NCBI GenBank assembly: GCA_026184435.1
Contig: CP046447.1
Strand: one strand, 5' to 3'
DNA: 64,000 nt
DNA from: JAADFF01 sp013153035
Lineage (GTDB): Bacteria > Coprothermobacterota > Coprothermobacteria > Coprothermobacterales > JAADFF01
Below the pieces are notes generated by a model. The model saw only the letters and a program-made list of their open reading frames with translations. It did not search any database and was not told the origin of the DNA. The translations under genes were made by a program, and so were the position numbers. Shown piece after piece: positions 51,847-60,980 of the stretch (positions within the stretch are counted from its first letter, which is position 1; every line of letters begins with the position of its first letter).

Positions 51847-52731
51847 TTAGTCTTTGTACAAGAGGTACATTGACAATATGACAAGCACTGTACCAAGTAT
51901 CATATTCCATGTAATATGTTCTCCTAAAATAAGCCATGCAAGAGTTCCTGCTACTACAGGTTTCAAGAAAAACACTGTGGTGCTTCTATGAACTCCGGCC
52001 AGTTCCATGCCTTTAAAATATAGTATGTATCCTATGCCTGTTATGACAATACCTATCCATAAAAGGGCAATCAAGACTTTTGTATTGGTATACATAGCCG
52101 GTACAATTATTGGTTCTTTTCTTAGAAGCATCACAATAAGATAGGTTATTGTTGCCCACACGAATGTAAAAAAGATATTAGTGTATTTGCTAACTTCATG
52201 ATTTTTCATCTTTGACAGTACGGAGTAAAGTGAGAATATAATTGCGGCAAATAGAACTAGGGTAAGTCCCCACCAGTCTACATGTTTAACCCCAATAATT
52301 TTATGAGCCGATATTGTTGCTATACCTACAATACCCAAAATAACGGCATGCCATAGATATTTGCCTCCCTTTTCCTTGGCTATTGTATGTCCAAAGATGA
52401 CAGTAAAGATAGGGTTTGCAGAAAATATTAAGCTTGCCAACGCCGCAGATCCTAAAACAGATATTGATTCGACTAATGCGAGGAGTGATATGCTTACAAG
52501 AATGCCTAACTCGGCGAAGTGTAAATGATCTTTAAAAGTTAAGTTGTCTTGTTTGAAGTTATTTAGCATGAAGGGAAGCAATATTAATGCTGCTATACCA
52601 AATTTGGCAAGATTTACATGAGTGGCATCAACGCCACTACCTGTCAGGGCAATCTTGGAGGCAACTTCGTTAGAGCCAAATATAATTGCTGTAATGATGA
52701 AAAATATATACCCCATCAGGGTTTTATTCAT
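51847..52731 (-). CDS. EamA-family membrane transporter
   Basis: A 294-residue protein with ten hydrophobic helices in two similar halves (EamA repeats): IFGSNEVASKIAL at the start and GTLAWLILGEHITWNMILGTVLV near the end. Such proteins move amino acids, nucleotide sugars or other metabolites; the substrate is unknown. It overlaps sucD by 4 bases and is the last gene before a terminator, so it is under the same cobalamin riboswitch. Confidence 0.85.
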   Translation of the reverse strand: MNKTLMGYIFFIITAIIFGSNEVASKIALTGSGVDATHVNLAKFGIAALILLPFMLNNFKQDNLTFKDHLHFAELGILVSISLLALVESISVLGSAALASLIFSANPIFTVIFGHTIAKEKGGKYLWHAVILGIVGIATISAHKIIGVKHVDWWGLTLVLFAAIIFSLYSVLSKMKNHEVSKYTNIFFTFVWATITYLIVMLLRKEPIIVPAMYTNTKVLIALLWIGIVITGIGYILYFKGMELAGVHRSTTVFFLKPVVAGTLAWLILGEHITWNMILGTVLVILSMYLLYKD

Positions 52732-53600
52732 CTTTCGAGAACCTCCTTAAGTATTAATGGTATTTCGCTGGGTATATGGGCAACACGACCTCCTGCATTT
52801 TTTATTGCTTTTTCTTTAGCCTCGATGGTATCTGCTTCTCCAGACACTATGGCACCGGCATGTCCCATGCGTTTACCCTTAGGTGCTGTTCTACCGGCAA
52901 AGTATGCCACAACGGGCTTAGTAAATTCACTTTTGATATACTGAGCTGCATCTATTTCGCTACTTCCTCCAATTTCACCTAGTATGACCACGGCTTCTGT
53001 TTCTGAATCGCACTGAAATCGTCTTAGTGCTTCTACCATTGTCATTCCTATAATGGGGTCTCCACCTAAGCCAACAGCTGTTGATACTCCAAGTCCACTA
53101 TCACTAATAAGCGATGATATTTCATACATCAGTGTTCCGCTGCGAGATAGGATACCCACTTTTCCCTTTTTAAATACATGGCCTGGCATGATACCGAGTT
53201 TTGTTTCACCGGGATTAATGATACCGGGACAGTTGGGACCAATGACTGTGGCACATTGTCTTCTTGCCACTTCCATAATATGTAAGGCATCATTCACGGG
53301 GACATGTTCGGTAATAATGACGACAAGCTTAATACCATTTTTTAAAGCTTCCAGTGCTGCATCTTTGACAAAGGGACCAGGTACAAAGATGATAGAGGCA
53401 TCTATGTCATGATTATTGACAGCTTCCTCTACAGTATCATAGACAGGTACCCCATGTACTTCAAGACCACCTTTACCGGGAGTAACCCCTGCCACAATCT
53501 TGGTTCCATAATCGAGCATTAGCTTTGTATGATAAGAGCCGTATCTTCCAGTAATACCTTGAACAAGCACTGTCGTGTTTTTATCTACTAAAATTCCCAT
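52728..53600 (-). CDS. sucD: Succinyl-CoA synthetase alpha subunit
   Basis: A 290-residue CoA-ligase subunit: VQGITGRYGSYHTKLM, VGVTPGKGG-type VAGVTPGKGG, GPNCPGIINPGE, GILSRSGTLMYE, VGLGGDPIIGMT and the phospho-histidine site MGHAGAIVSG. With SucC it interconverts succinyl-CoA and succinate with ATP or GTP formation. Its ATG overlaps the sucC stop by one base (TAATG). The specificity for succinate is by family; malate- or other acyl-CoA ligases are related. Confidence 0.93.
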   Translation of the reverse strand: MGILVDKNTTVLVQGITGRYGSYHTKLMLDYGTKIVAGVTPGKGGLEVHGVPVYDTVEEAVNNHDIDASIIFVPGPFVKDAALEALKNGIKLVVIITEHVPVNDALHIMEVARRQCATVIGPNCPGIINPGETKLGIMPGHVFKKGKVGILSRSGTLMYEISSLISDSGLGVSTAVGLGGDPIIGMTMVEALRRFQCDSETEAVVILGEIGGSSEIDAAQYIKSEFTKPVVAYFAGRTAPKGKRMGHAGAIVSGEADTIEAKEKAIKNAGGRVAHIPSEIPLILKEVLER

Positions 53601-54739
53601 TATTGTCCCCTCCTTTCATAGGCAATTTCCACAGCTTTCTTGGCTGCTTTTTCCATGTTCATGTACGCCTTAATGCCGTTGTCGGCAAGTATTTTTCTAC
53701 CAATATCGTCGTTGGTGCCTATAAGACGTACGACAACAGGAGGGGCATCTGGAGTCTTCTTTAGAAACTCTACAATGGCCTTGGCTATTTCATCACATTT
53801 GGTTATTCCACCAAAGATGTTCATGAATATAGACCTTATACCTTGTTTCTTATTGAGTATTTCTAGGGCTTTAACCGTCTTGTCTTTGGTCGCTCCACCA
53901 CCAAGGTCCATAAAGGATGCCGGCCTACCGCCAAAGTATGTGATAAGGTCCATACTGGCCATAACAATACCAGCTCCACACCCAACAACGCCAATATCTC
54001 CATCAAGTTCTACAAATGCGATACCTGCTTCTTCGGCCTCTTTTTCTAACTGTGTCTTTTCTTCATCTTCGGCAGATGGTAGCTCAGGATGCCTATATAG
54101 GGCATTGTCATCTATGATAACGACGGAATCAAGAGCCATAAGTTTACCATCTACTCTTGCCAATGGGTTTATCTCAGCAAGTAGGGCATCTTTTTCTCTA
54201 AATAGCCTGTAAAGTTTGGCGGCAATGTCTGCCAGGGCTGGCATATCTTCTTTGGGAAACCCCAGTTTTTTGGCGACTTCTCGGATCTCAAAGGGCATTA
54301 GCTCAAGTGTGGTGTAGGGATGGAATGTAATAATCTTATCTGGTGATGTCTTAGCCAGCTCTTCAATGTCTACACCGCCTGCTTCGCTAATAATAACCAC
54401 TGGTGCCTTTGCCCTTCTGTCAAGGGTGATACCAAGGTAGTATTCCCTTTCCACATTGACCTTAGGGGCAATAAGCACTTTCCTAACAGCTTTGCCCTTG
54501 ATTTTCTTGTGGAGAAGTTCGTCAACGACTTTTTTCAGTTCATCGAAGTCCTTGGCAAAGAGAACTCCACCGGCCTTTCCTCTGCCTCCTACAAGAACTT
54601 GTGCTTTGACAACGACGGGGAATGTTAGGGCGTTTTTAATGTAGACGAGCTCTTCAACAGAAGAGACAAGATGATAAGGTGGATGGGGAATACCATACTT
54701 AGAGAAGAGGTCCATGCCTTGATACTCATGTAGTTTCAT
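53600..54739 (-). CDS. sucC: Succinyl-CoA synthetase beta subunit
   Basis: A 379-residue ATP-grasp subunit: MKLHEYQGMDLFSKYGIP, VVKAQVLVGGRGKAGGV, LAEINPLAR, ALDSVVIIDDNAL and FMDLGGGATKDKTVKAL with INIFGGITKCDEIA-like MNIFGGITKCDEIA. It forms the catalytic heterodimer with SucD. The start codon ATG (54739) lies in the loop of a 7-bp hairpin and eight bases after a GGGAGG site that the upstream riboswitch can mask. Confidence 0.94.
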   Translation of the reverse strand: MKLHEYQGMDLFSKYGIPHPPYHLVSSVEELVYIKNALTFPVVVKAQVLVGGRGKAGGVLFAKDFDELKKVVDELLHKKIKGKAVRKVLIAPKVNVEREYYLGITLDRRAKAPVVIISEAGGVDIEELAKTSPDKIITFHPYTTLELMPFEIREVAKKLGFPKEDMPALADIAAKLYRLFREKDALLAEINPLARVDGKLMALDSVVIIDDNALYRHPELPSAEDEEKTQLEKEAEEAGIAFVELDGDIGVVGCGAGIVMASMDLITYFGGRPASFMDLGGGATKDKTVKALEILNKKQGIRSIFMNIFGGITKCDEIAKAIVEFLKKTPDAPPVVVRLIGTNDDIGRKILADNGIKAYMNMEKAAKKAVEIAYERRGQ

Positions 54740-54772
54740 AAACTACACCTCCCTTACCCTCGCTCAGGAGGG
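54730..54772 (-). promoter_or_regulatory. Expression platform of the cobalamin riboswitch
   Basis: In the RNA, CCCUCC (54772-54767) can pair either with GAGGG (54761-54757), which leaves the ribosome-binding site free, or with GGGAGG (54753-54748), which is the ribosome-binding site of sucC. In the second state the large loop shows GCGAG (54763-54759), complementary to CUCGC (54887-54883) in the aptamer. Next to it GUAGUUU-AUG-AAACUAC (54746-54730) forms a hairpin with the start codon as loop. Confidence 0.75.
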
Positions 54773-54781
54773 TTATTTGTC

Positions 54782-54934
54782 TTGCAGATGGCAGGTTTCC
54801 CGGCTTCCGGATCGTCCTTAGGCTTCGCCTTCCCAGGATACCTCCCAGTGGCATGTTGAAGCCCTTGTCCCCGGTCACGGTGGCGAGTCCGCCGCGGATT
54901 TTCACCGCGTTCCCTTTTACATCACCATCTGCAA
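54782..54934 (-). ncRNA. Cobalamin riboswitch aptamer
   Basis: Read on the minus strand, a perfect 10-bp closing stem joins 54934-54925 with 54791-54782. Inside are the conserved blocks in order: GGGAA, GGUGAAAAUCCGCGG, CUCGCCACCGUGA with CGGGGA, GCCACUGG, CCUGGGAAGGCGA, GGACGAUCCGGAAGC and the final GGGAAACCUGCC. This order and wording is that of B12 riboswitches. It lies between a strong promoter and sucC. I cannot tell from sequence which cobalamin form it prefers. Confidence 0.93.
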
Positions 54935-54945
54935 ATACTTTATTC

Positions 54946-54974
54946 ATTATAAATTGCATAAATGGGTAGGTCAA
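54946..54974 (-). promoter_or_regulatory. Sigma-70 promoter of the riboswitch operon
   Basis: On the minus strand TTGACC (54974-54969), a 17-base spacer and TATAAT (54951-54946). The transcript would begin near 54939, just before the aptamer. It is the only promoter I found here with a good -35 box. Confidence 0.8.
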
Positions 54975-55050
54975 GAACTTTTATATGTCTTCATAACATA
55001 AGGAAGATATACAATTACTATATACAGGTAATATAAGGAGGAGGGAGACT

Positions 55051-56634
55051 ATGGGTGGTTATTATATGCTTGTTTTACATACCCATCTTCCGTGGGTAAA
55101 AAAGGCCGGCAAGTGGCCTTTTGGGGAAGAGTGGCTTTATGAAGCGATATTTGATTCTTATATTCCGTTATTGATGACATTTAAAAAACTTTCTGAAGAA
55201 GATGTTCCATATAAGGTTGCTGTTAATATAACTCCTGTTGTTGCTGAAATGCTCGAAGATACTTATCTTCAAAATGAGGCATTTGATTATATAGAGGATC
55301 TTATAGATAGGGCAGAAAGTGATGTTAAAACTAGAGATATGCCCTATAGGGAACTGGCTCGTTTCTGGCTAGATCATTTTACAAGGCTTAGAGATTTTTA
55401 TCTTGATATAGACAAAGATGTTGTTGGGGCATTTCGGGAGCTGGAAGAAAAAGGCCATATAGAGTTATTCACATCTGCTGCTACCCATGGTTTTCTTCCC
55501 CTGCTTGGGACAGATGGTTCTATTAATTTACAGGTTGGTGTAGGAGTTCAGAGTTTTCAAGATAGAGTTGGTAGAAGACCTAAAGGATTTTGGATGCCTG
55601 AATGTGCTTATAGGCCTAAAGAATATGCTATCCAAGGAGATAAGGTTGTTGAGAGACCGGGAATAGAATACTTTTTGGAGAAACATAATGTAGCATTTAC
55701 TATTATTGACCATAGAGCACTAAGAATAGACCGTATTGCTATAGAAAATGGTTATATGCCTTCTGTGCCTGAAGGAGAGTATCTCAGTATGCAACCCTAT
55801 TACCTTGCCGATTCTTCTGTTGTTGCATTTCCGCGACATGGAAGGCTGTCTGAACAGGTATGGTCTGCAGGTATAGGATATCCTGGTGATGGTGATTATC
55901 TTGAATTTCACAAAAGGGACAGTGAAACGGGATTGAGATACTGGCGTATTACGGATAAGAATTTTGATCTGGGCTATAAAGATGTGTATCATCCCGAGTG
56001 GGCAGATGGAAAACTTCGGCTCCATGCTAAAGATTTTGTTTCAAAGGTGGAAGATGTACTTTGGGAGTATGAAAAGAAATATGGTGCAGGTGGCTATGTT
56101 CTAACAGCCTTTGATACCGAGCTTTTTGGACATTGGTGGTTTGAAGGACCCAAATTTCTTTATCATATGATTAAGTCTATGGTTTCTAGTGGTATAGATG
56201 TGGTCTCACCTTCAGATTACTTGGAAAGAAGCGAAGTTGGGGCTCGTGTGTATCTACCCAGAAATTCCTGGGGTTACATGGGGACATTCTGGGTTTGGAA
56301 TAACGATAAGGTGGCATGGATGTGGAAACCCCTTTATGAAAGTGAAATATTGGTGAAAAAGGCCCTTATGGAAGGTAAAAAAGATAAGAGAATAATTAGA
56401 CAGATGTTAAGAGAGCTTCTTATTCTACAGGCCAGTGATTGGCAGTTTCTTATTACCACGGGAGGAGCCGTTCATTATGCCAAAGATAGATTTATGCTTC
56501 ATAAGGAAAGGACCGATACACTAGCAAATGTTCTTCTGGGTAAAGCAGAGATTGACGAAGATACTCTGGCCATGTGGGAAGACGAAGATAGCCTTTTTGA
56601 AGAGATAGACGAAAATCTATATTTGGAGGTGTAG
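55051..56634 (+). CDS. GH57 1,4-alpha-glucan branching enzyme
   Basis: A 527-residue GH57 enzyme with the DUF1957 class layout. LVLHTHLPWV is motif 1, THGFLPLL motif 2, and FWMPECAY motif 3 contains the nucleophile Glu. AFDTELFGHWWFEGP is motif 4 with the acid/base Asp, and a helical C-domain with SDWQFLITTGGA follows. Close relatives in Thermus and Thermococcus branch glycogen. The start ATG follows AAGGAGGAGGGAG. It is the first gene of a three-gene GH57 operon, four bases before the next. Confidence 0.9.
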   Translation: MGGYYMLVLHTHLPWVKKAGKWPFGEEWLYEAIFDSYIPLLMTFKKLSEEDVPYKVAVNITPVVAEMLEDTYLQNEAFDYIEDLIDRAESDVKTRDMPYRELARFWLDHFTRLRDFYLDIDKDVVGAFRELEEKGHIELFTSAATHGFLPLLGTDGSINLQVGVGVQSFQDRVGRRPKGFWMPECAYRPKEYAIQGDKVVERPGIEYFLEKHNVAFTIIDHRALRIDRIAIENGYMPSVPEGEYLSMQPYYLADSSVVAFPRHGRLSEQVWSAGIGYPGDGDYLEFHKRDSETGLRYWRITDKNFDLGYKDVYHPEWADGKLRLHAKDFVSKVEDVLWEYEKKYGAGGYVLTAFDTELFGHWWFEGPKFLYHMIKSMVSSGIDVVSPSDYLERSEVGARVYLPRNSWGYMGTFWVWNNDKVAWMWKPLYESEILVKKALMEGKKDKRIIRQMLRELLILQASDWQFLITTGGAVHYAKDRFMLHKERTDTLANVLLGKAEIDEDTLAMWEDEDSLFEEIDENLYLEV

Positions 56635-56638
56635 CCCT

Positions 56639-58597
56639 GTGGGAAACGTATATTTTATACTTGGCATACACAACCATCAACCCACAGGTAACTTTGACCA
56701 TGTTTTTCAGTGGGCATATGATCATGCATATAAACCATTTTTAGAGGTGCTGAAGCAGTATCCGGAGATAAAAATATCTATACATCATTCTGGTCCACTT
56801 GTGGATTGGCTTTTGGCGAAACATATTGATTATATTGAGGAGTATAGAAAACTTGCATCTGAAGGTAGAGTAGAGATTATGGGAGGAGCTTACTATGAGC
56901 CTATCCTTCCCATTATTCCCGATGAAGATAAGATGGGCCAATTGTTGCTCATGAAGAAAAAGATGAAAGAGATATTAAACTATAATCCTGTTGGGGTATG
57001 GGTGCCTGAAAGGGTATGGGAACCATATCTTCCGAAATTTATTGCCGGAGCTGGCTATAAATATGTTGTTCTTGATGATGTTCACTTTCTGTACGCAGGT
57101 CTAAAAGAAGAAGACCTCACATGGTTTTATGCCACTGAGGATAGTGGGAAAGTTGTTATGGCTTTCCCTGATCTTCAAATTCTTAGGTATATGATTCCGT
57201 TCCATACAGTGGAGAATATAGAACACTATTTTCGCTCGTTTGCAGACAGAGATGAAGATGTCATATTGGTAATGGCCGATGACGGTGAGAAATTTGGCGT
57301 TTGGCCAGGTACATATAAGCATGTGTATGAAGAAGGATGGCTCCACAGATTCTTTGAAATGCTCACTCGTCTTATGGAAGAGGATTGGTTCCATATGATA
57401 ACCTTTGAGAAGGCTGTGGACCACTTTAGACCTAAAGGTAAGGTGTATATGCCAACGGCCTCTTACATAGAGATGACCGAATGGGTGTTACCACCGGATA
57501 TGTCTAAAGAATTTGAGGCCCTTATCAAAGAAAGACAAGATATCAAGGCATATCTTCGTGGTGGTCACTGGCGCATGTTTTTCTCAAAGTATTACGAATC
57601 TAACCTTATGAAATCGCGTATGTTAGAAGCGAGCAAGGTTGTTTCTTCTACCGATGATGCCGAGAGAAAAGAGTCGGCCAAGATGTATCTATACAGAGGG
57701 CAAACGAACTGTGCATACTGGCACGGAGTATTTGGGGGGTTGTATTTACCTCATCTTAGAAGGGCAATATATGAAAACCTTATTAAGGCAGAGATGGAGG
57801 CATTAGGAGACAGTAAACGTATAGAAGTAATAGAAAAGGATTTTGACAGCGATGGATATCCGGAAGTTATTGTTCGTAGACCAGAACTCTTTGCCGTCGT
57901 AGATACAGAACATGGTGCTCTTATAGAGCTTGATTTCTATGCAAAGGCAGAAAATCTTATCAATGTTATGAGTAGATATAAAGAGGCATATCATGATAAA
58001 GTTTATGAGGCGGTATCCCCCGATGAGCTTGACGGTACGAAGACAATCCATGAAGTTGTTCTGGCCAAGGAAAAAGACCTTGCCAAATACCTTGTGTATG
58101 ATAAATGGCACTACATGGCATTTCTTGATTTTGTAGGTAATTATGAACCAAATGCTTTCTTCAGGGGAGAAGTGAACGAGCTTCCCTATACTTATAATAG
58201 GTGGCATATATCCGATATTGGTGCGGTATTTTCTTCTGTAATAGGTCGTAAATATATTCGTATTCTTGAAGATGGCGTAGATGTGTCTTACGATATGTCA
58301 GAAAATATAACAGTGCTTGTTCCGATAGCATTTTACGATCCTTCTATTACTGTAAACATTGATGGGCTGTCCCATCCTGTTTCTTCTGTTTTAGATATTC
58401 ACAAATCATCAATATTTGTTGAGGTGCCATTCTTAGGTATCAAACATATATTTATGACAGATGGTGAAATCATAGGATCTTATCCTATCTTTACTGTTTC
58501 CAACTCTGAAGCCGGATTTGAAAAGGTGTATCAGGGAACGGTTTTCGTTATAAAAATAAAGACTGGCAGCATAAAGTGGGGGGTGACTGAAATATGA
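56639..58597 (+). CDS. GH57 4-alpha-glucanotransferase / alpha-amylase
   Basis: A 652-residue enzyme. IHNHQPTGNFDHV is motif 1, GVWVPERVWEPYL carries the catalytic Glu, and MADDGEKFGVWPGTY carries the catalytic Asp. Beta-rich domains of the DUF1925/DUF1926 type follow (REVNELPYTYNRW region). This is the layout of the Thermococcus litoralis glucanotransferase (659 residues). It disproportionates maltodextrins. The start is GTG 56639, and it overlaps the third GH57 gene by 4 bases. Confidence 0.9.
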   Translation: MGNVYFILGIHNHQPTGNFDHVFQWAYDHAYKPFLEVLKQYPEIKISIHHSGPLVDWLLAKHIDYIEEYRKLASEGRVEIMGGAYYEPILPIIPDEDKMGQLLLMKKKMKEILNYNPVGVWVPERVWEPYLPKFIAGAGYKYVVLDDVHFLYAGLKEEDLTWFYATEDSGKVVMAFPDLQILRYMIPFHTVENIEHYFRSFADRDEDVILVMADDGEKFGVWPGTYKHVYEEGWLHRFFEMLTRLMEEDWFHMITFEKAVDHFRPKGKVYMPTASYIEMTEWVLPPDMSKEFEALIKERQDIKAYLRGGHWRMFFSKYYESNLMKSRMLEASKVVSSTDDAERKESAKMYLYRGQTNCAYWHGVFGGLYLPHLRRAIYENLIKAEMEALGDSKRIEVIEKDFDSDGYPEVIVRRPELFAVVDTEHGALIELDFYAKAENLINVMSRYKEAYHDKVYEAVSPDELDGTKTIHEVVLAKEKDLAKYLVYDKWHYMAFLDFVGNYEPNAFFRGEVNELPYTYNRWHISDIGAVFSSVIGRKYIRILEDGVDVSYDMSENITVLVPIAFYDPSITVNIDGLSHPVSSVLDIHKSSIFVEVPFLGIKHIFMTDGEIIGSYPIFTVSNSEAGFEKVYQGTVFVIKIKTGSIKWGVTEI

Positions 58598-60231
58598 AAA
58601 AGTTATATCTAGCGTTTGTTTGGCATCATCATCAGCCATATTATCGTGATCCAGAGAGAGATTTGTTTATCGTACCGTGGACACGACTCCATGCCACAAA
58701 AGATTACTACACTTTGGCAAGGGATATATCCCGATACGACAATTTGCGCATGACTATAAACTTTGTGCCATCACTACTTCTTCAGATGAAGGAGTATACA
58801 GAAGATGGTATTGTTGATGAGTGGCTTGAGGTTTTACGTAGAAAGTCTTCAGGTTGGAGTTGGGGAGACAGGAGATTTATGGTAAAGAACTTCTTCCGTG
58901 TCAATAAAGATAGAATATTTCCACTTCTTCCTAGATACAGCGAATTGTGGAACTACATTGTGGACAGAGGTGAGGACACAGCTCTTCGTGAATGGTCTTT
59001 GCAGGAGTTTAGGGATTTGGCTGTGCTTTTCCATATAGCATGGATAGACCCTGATACATGGGAGGAAAATCCTGAGCTAAAAGCTCTTGTTGATAAGGGT
59101 AGAGAATATACAGATGAAGACATTGATAAGCTTATTGATATTATCTTTGATATTATGAAAAAGGTTGTACCTATACATAAGCAGTTATGGGAAGAAGGTA
59201 AGATAGAAATTATATATTCTCCTTTCTTCCACCCGATACTCCCTTTACTAATTGATAACTATAAAGCACGTACGACACTACCATTTTCTCGCTTGCCACT
59301 GTTTAGATTCTCTTATCCTGAGGATGCACGATGGCATGTTCAGAATGCCCAGTCGTTAACCAAGGAAACATGGGGTAAAATTCCTGAAGGTATGTGGCCC
59401 TCTGAACAAGCCGTTTCTACCCGTACACTGTCTATTCTTGCTGAAGAAGGTGTTAGGTGGGTTGTTACAGATGAAGAGATTTTGGCAAAGACTCTTCATA
59501 TGCCCCCCTTTAGAAGAGATTCTGCAGGTGTTGTAGATCATCCGAAGATGCTTTATAGGCCATACAAGCTAATATCTGGTGGTAGGTCTATTTATGTGTT
59601 CTTCAGAGATAGAGTACTGTCGGACCTCATAGGATTTGAATATCCCAGATGGGAAGATGGAGATGCAGCAGCTAAAGATTTTATGGAAAAACTGTACAAC
59701 ATTTATTCTCGTCTTGAAAAAGAAGATGGTGACTTTATCATTACTGTTGCACTTGACGGTGAAAACTGTTGGGAGCATTATCCTGAGAATGGTCGTAAAT
59801 TTAGAAAGGCACTCTTTGATATGCTTAGTAGGGAAAATTGGATAGAGACCATTACCCCGGGGGCATTTATGAAAGAAAGTGATATGAGACCTGAAGAGAT
59901 CGATAGAATATACAGTGGTTCTTGGATATTTGCCACATTCCACACATGGATAGGTGATCCCATGAAGAATATGGCTTGGGATTACTTGTCGTGGGTTAGA
60001 AGAGACTTTGAATGGATGCTCAAGCGTGGTTGGGGTGATACAGATAAAGCCCATTTCTATCTTATGGCTGCTGAGGGTTCTGATTGGTTCTGGTGGTATG
60101 GAGAGCCTCACCATGCTGAAGAGGAGAGAGATTATGATGCCCTCTTTAGATCTTATCTAAAGTCTGTCTATAGGTATATGCTTGCTGAACCACCAGAATT
60201 TCTGGATATATCAATATATGATAGGGTGTGA
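58594..60231 (+). CDS. GH57 glycoside hydrolase (amylase/amylopullulanase type)
   Basis: A 545-residue GH57 protein. VWHHHQPYYRD is motif 1, GMWPSEQAVS contains the nucleophile Glu, and ALDGENCWEHYPENG contains the acid/base Asp. C-terminal WFWWYGEPHHAEEERDYDALFR is typical of the group of Thermotoga- and Dictyoglomus-type GH57 enzymes with unproven activity, related to amylopullulanases. There is no signal peptide, so it acts in the cytosol. Together with the two upstream enzymes it would remodel or mobilise stored alpha-glucan. Confidence 0.9.
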   Translation: MKKLYLAFVWHHHQPYYRDPERDLFIVPWTRLHATKDYYTLARDISRYDNLRMTINFVPSLLLQMKEYTEDGIVDEWLEVLRRKSSGWSWGDRRFMVKNFFRVNKDRIFPLLPRYSELWNYIVDRGEDTALREWSLQEFRDLAVLFHIAWIDPDTWEENPELKALVDKGREYTDEDIDKLIDIIFDIMKKVVPIHKQLWEEGKIEIIYSPFFHPILPLLIDNYKARTTLPFSRLPLFRFSYPEDARWHVQNAQSLTKETWGKIPEGMWPSEQAVSTRTLSILAEEGVRWVVTDEEILAKTLHMPPFRRDSAGVVDHPKMLYRPYKLISGGRSIYVFFRDRVLSDLIGFEYPRWEDGDAAAKDFMEKLYNIYSRLEKEDGDFIITVALDGENCWEHYPENGRKFRKALFDMLSRENWIETITPGAFMKESDMRPEEIDRIYSGSWIFATFHTWIGDPMKNMAWDYLSWVRRDFEWMLKRGWGDTDKAHFYLMAAEGSDWFWWYGEPHHAEEERDYDALFRSYLKSVYRYMLAEPPEFLDISIYDRV

Positions 60232-60236
60232 TAAAC

Positions 60237-60977
60237 ATGACAGTAGGAGAGTTAGAGAAATACCTCAACGAATATCTTAAAGCATCGGAGTTCGAAGATT
60301 TTACATTTAACGGTATCAATATAGGTAAGCGAGATTGGGAGATCAAGGGGGTTATTACAGCCACCGATTATGAAAGATCTCTTGTTGATGTTGCTAAAAA
60401 TGAAAATGCCAATGTCATTATTGTTCATCATGGTTTGTGGTGGGGAAAACCTTATACCATTACCGATGAGGTTTACGATGATATGGCGTATCTCATGAAG
60501 CGTGATGTGGCACTTTTGTCTTATCATTTACCTCTTGATGCTCACCCAGAAGTAGGTAATAACGCTTATATACTTGGGGCTCTGGGTGTTGAACCTGATA
60601 GATGGCAACCTATGGATGTTGGCTTTTATGTTGATGTGGATATAACAGTAGCCGATATTGTAGCAAAACTGGAAAAGGTTTTGGGTATGCCAAAAGATGT
60701 ATGGGAATTTGGAGATGGTAATGTACGAAGACTGGGAGTTATTTCAGGTGCTGGAGGTTCATTCTTAGGAACGCTGCTTGATCTTGGTGTGGATACATAT
60801 ATTACTGGTGAGATTTCATATCCCCAGTGGCGAGATTTTCGTAGATATGGTATAAATGTACTGTTTTATGGTCATTATAAAAGTGAAACAGGTGGACCAA
60901 TACTGCTTTCCAAACATATTGAAAAGCAGTTTGGAATAAAGTCCCAGTTTGTAGATATATATGAGAGGGCTATGTAA
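60237..60977 (+). CDS. NIF3/DUF34-family metal-binding protein
   Basis: A protein of about 246 residues with ATDYERSLVDVAKNENANVIIVHHGLWWG, the SYHLPLDAHPEVGNN metal motif and VISGAGGS near residue 165, all typical of NIF3/YbgI. The family was named GTP cyclohydrolase I type 2, but its true role is unclear. I start it at ATG 60237 because GTG 60228 lies over the stop of the preceding gene without a better ribosome-binding site; both are possible. Confidence 0.87.
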   Translation: MTVGELEKYLNEYLKASEFEDFTFNGINIGKRDWEIKGVITATDYERSLVDVAKNENANVIIVHHGLWWGKPYTITDEVYDDMAYLMKRDVALLSYHLPLDAHPEVGNNAYILGALGVEPDRWQPMDVGFYVDVDITVADIVAKLEKVLGMPKDVWEFGDGNVRRLGVISGAGGSFLGTLLDLGVDTYITGEISYPQWRDFRRYGINVLFYGHYKSETGGPILLSKHIEKQFGIKSQFVDIYERAM

Positions 60978-60980
60978 TAT

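Noticed and set aside
51780..51896. A 39-codon N-terminal extension of the flavin oxidoreductase
   Set aside because: It would run through the terminator hairpin and the promoter; the FAD-binding motif begins right after ATG 51779 as is usual in the family.
54726..54974. An 82-codon minus-strand reading frame over the riboswitch
   Set aside because: Its sequence is the aptamer and its leader translated. The structured RNA explains all the conserved blocks, and it would also cover the sucC ribosome-binding site.
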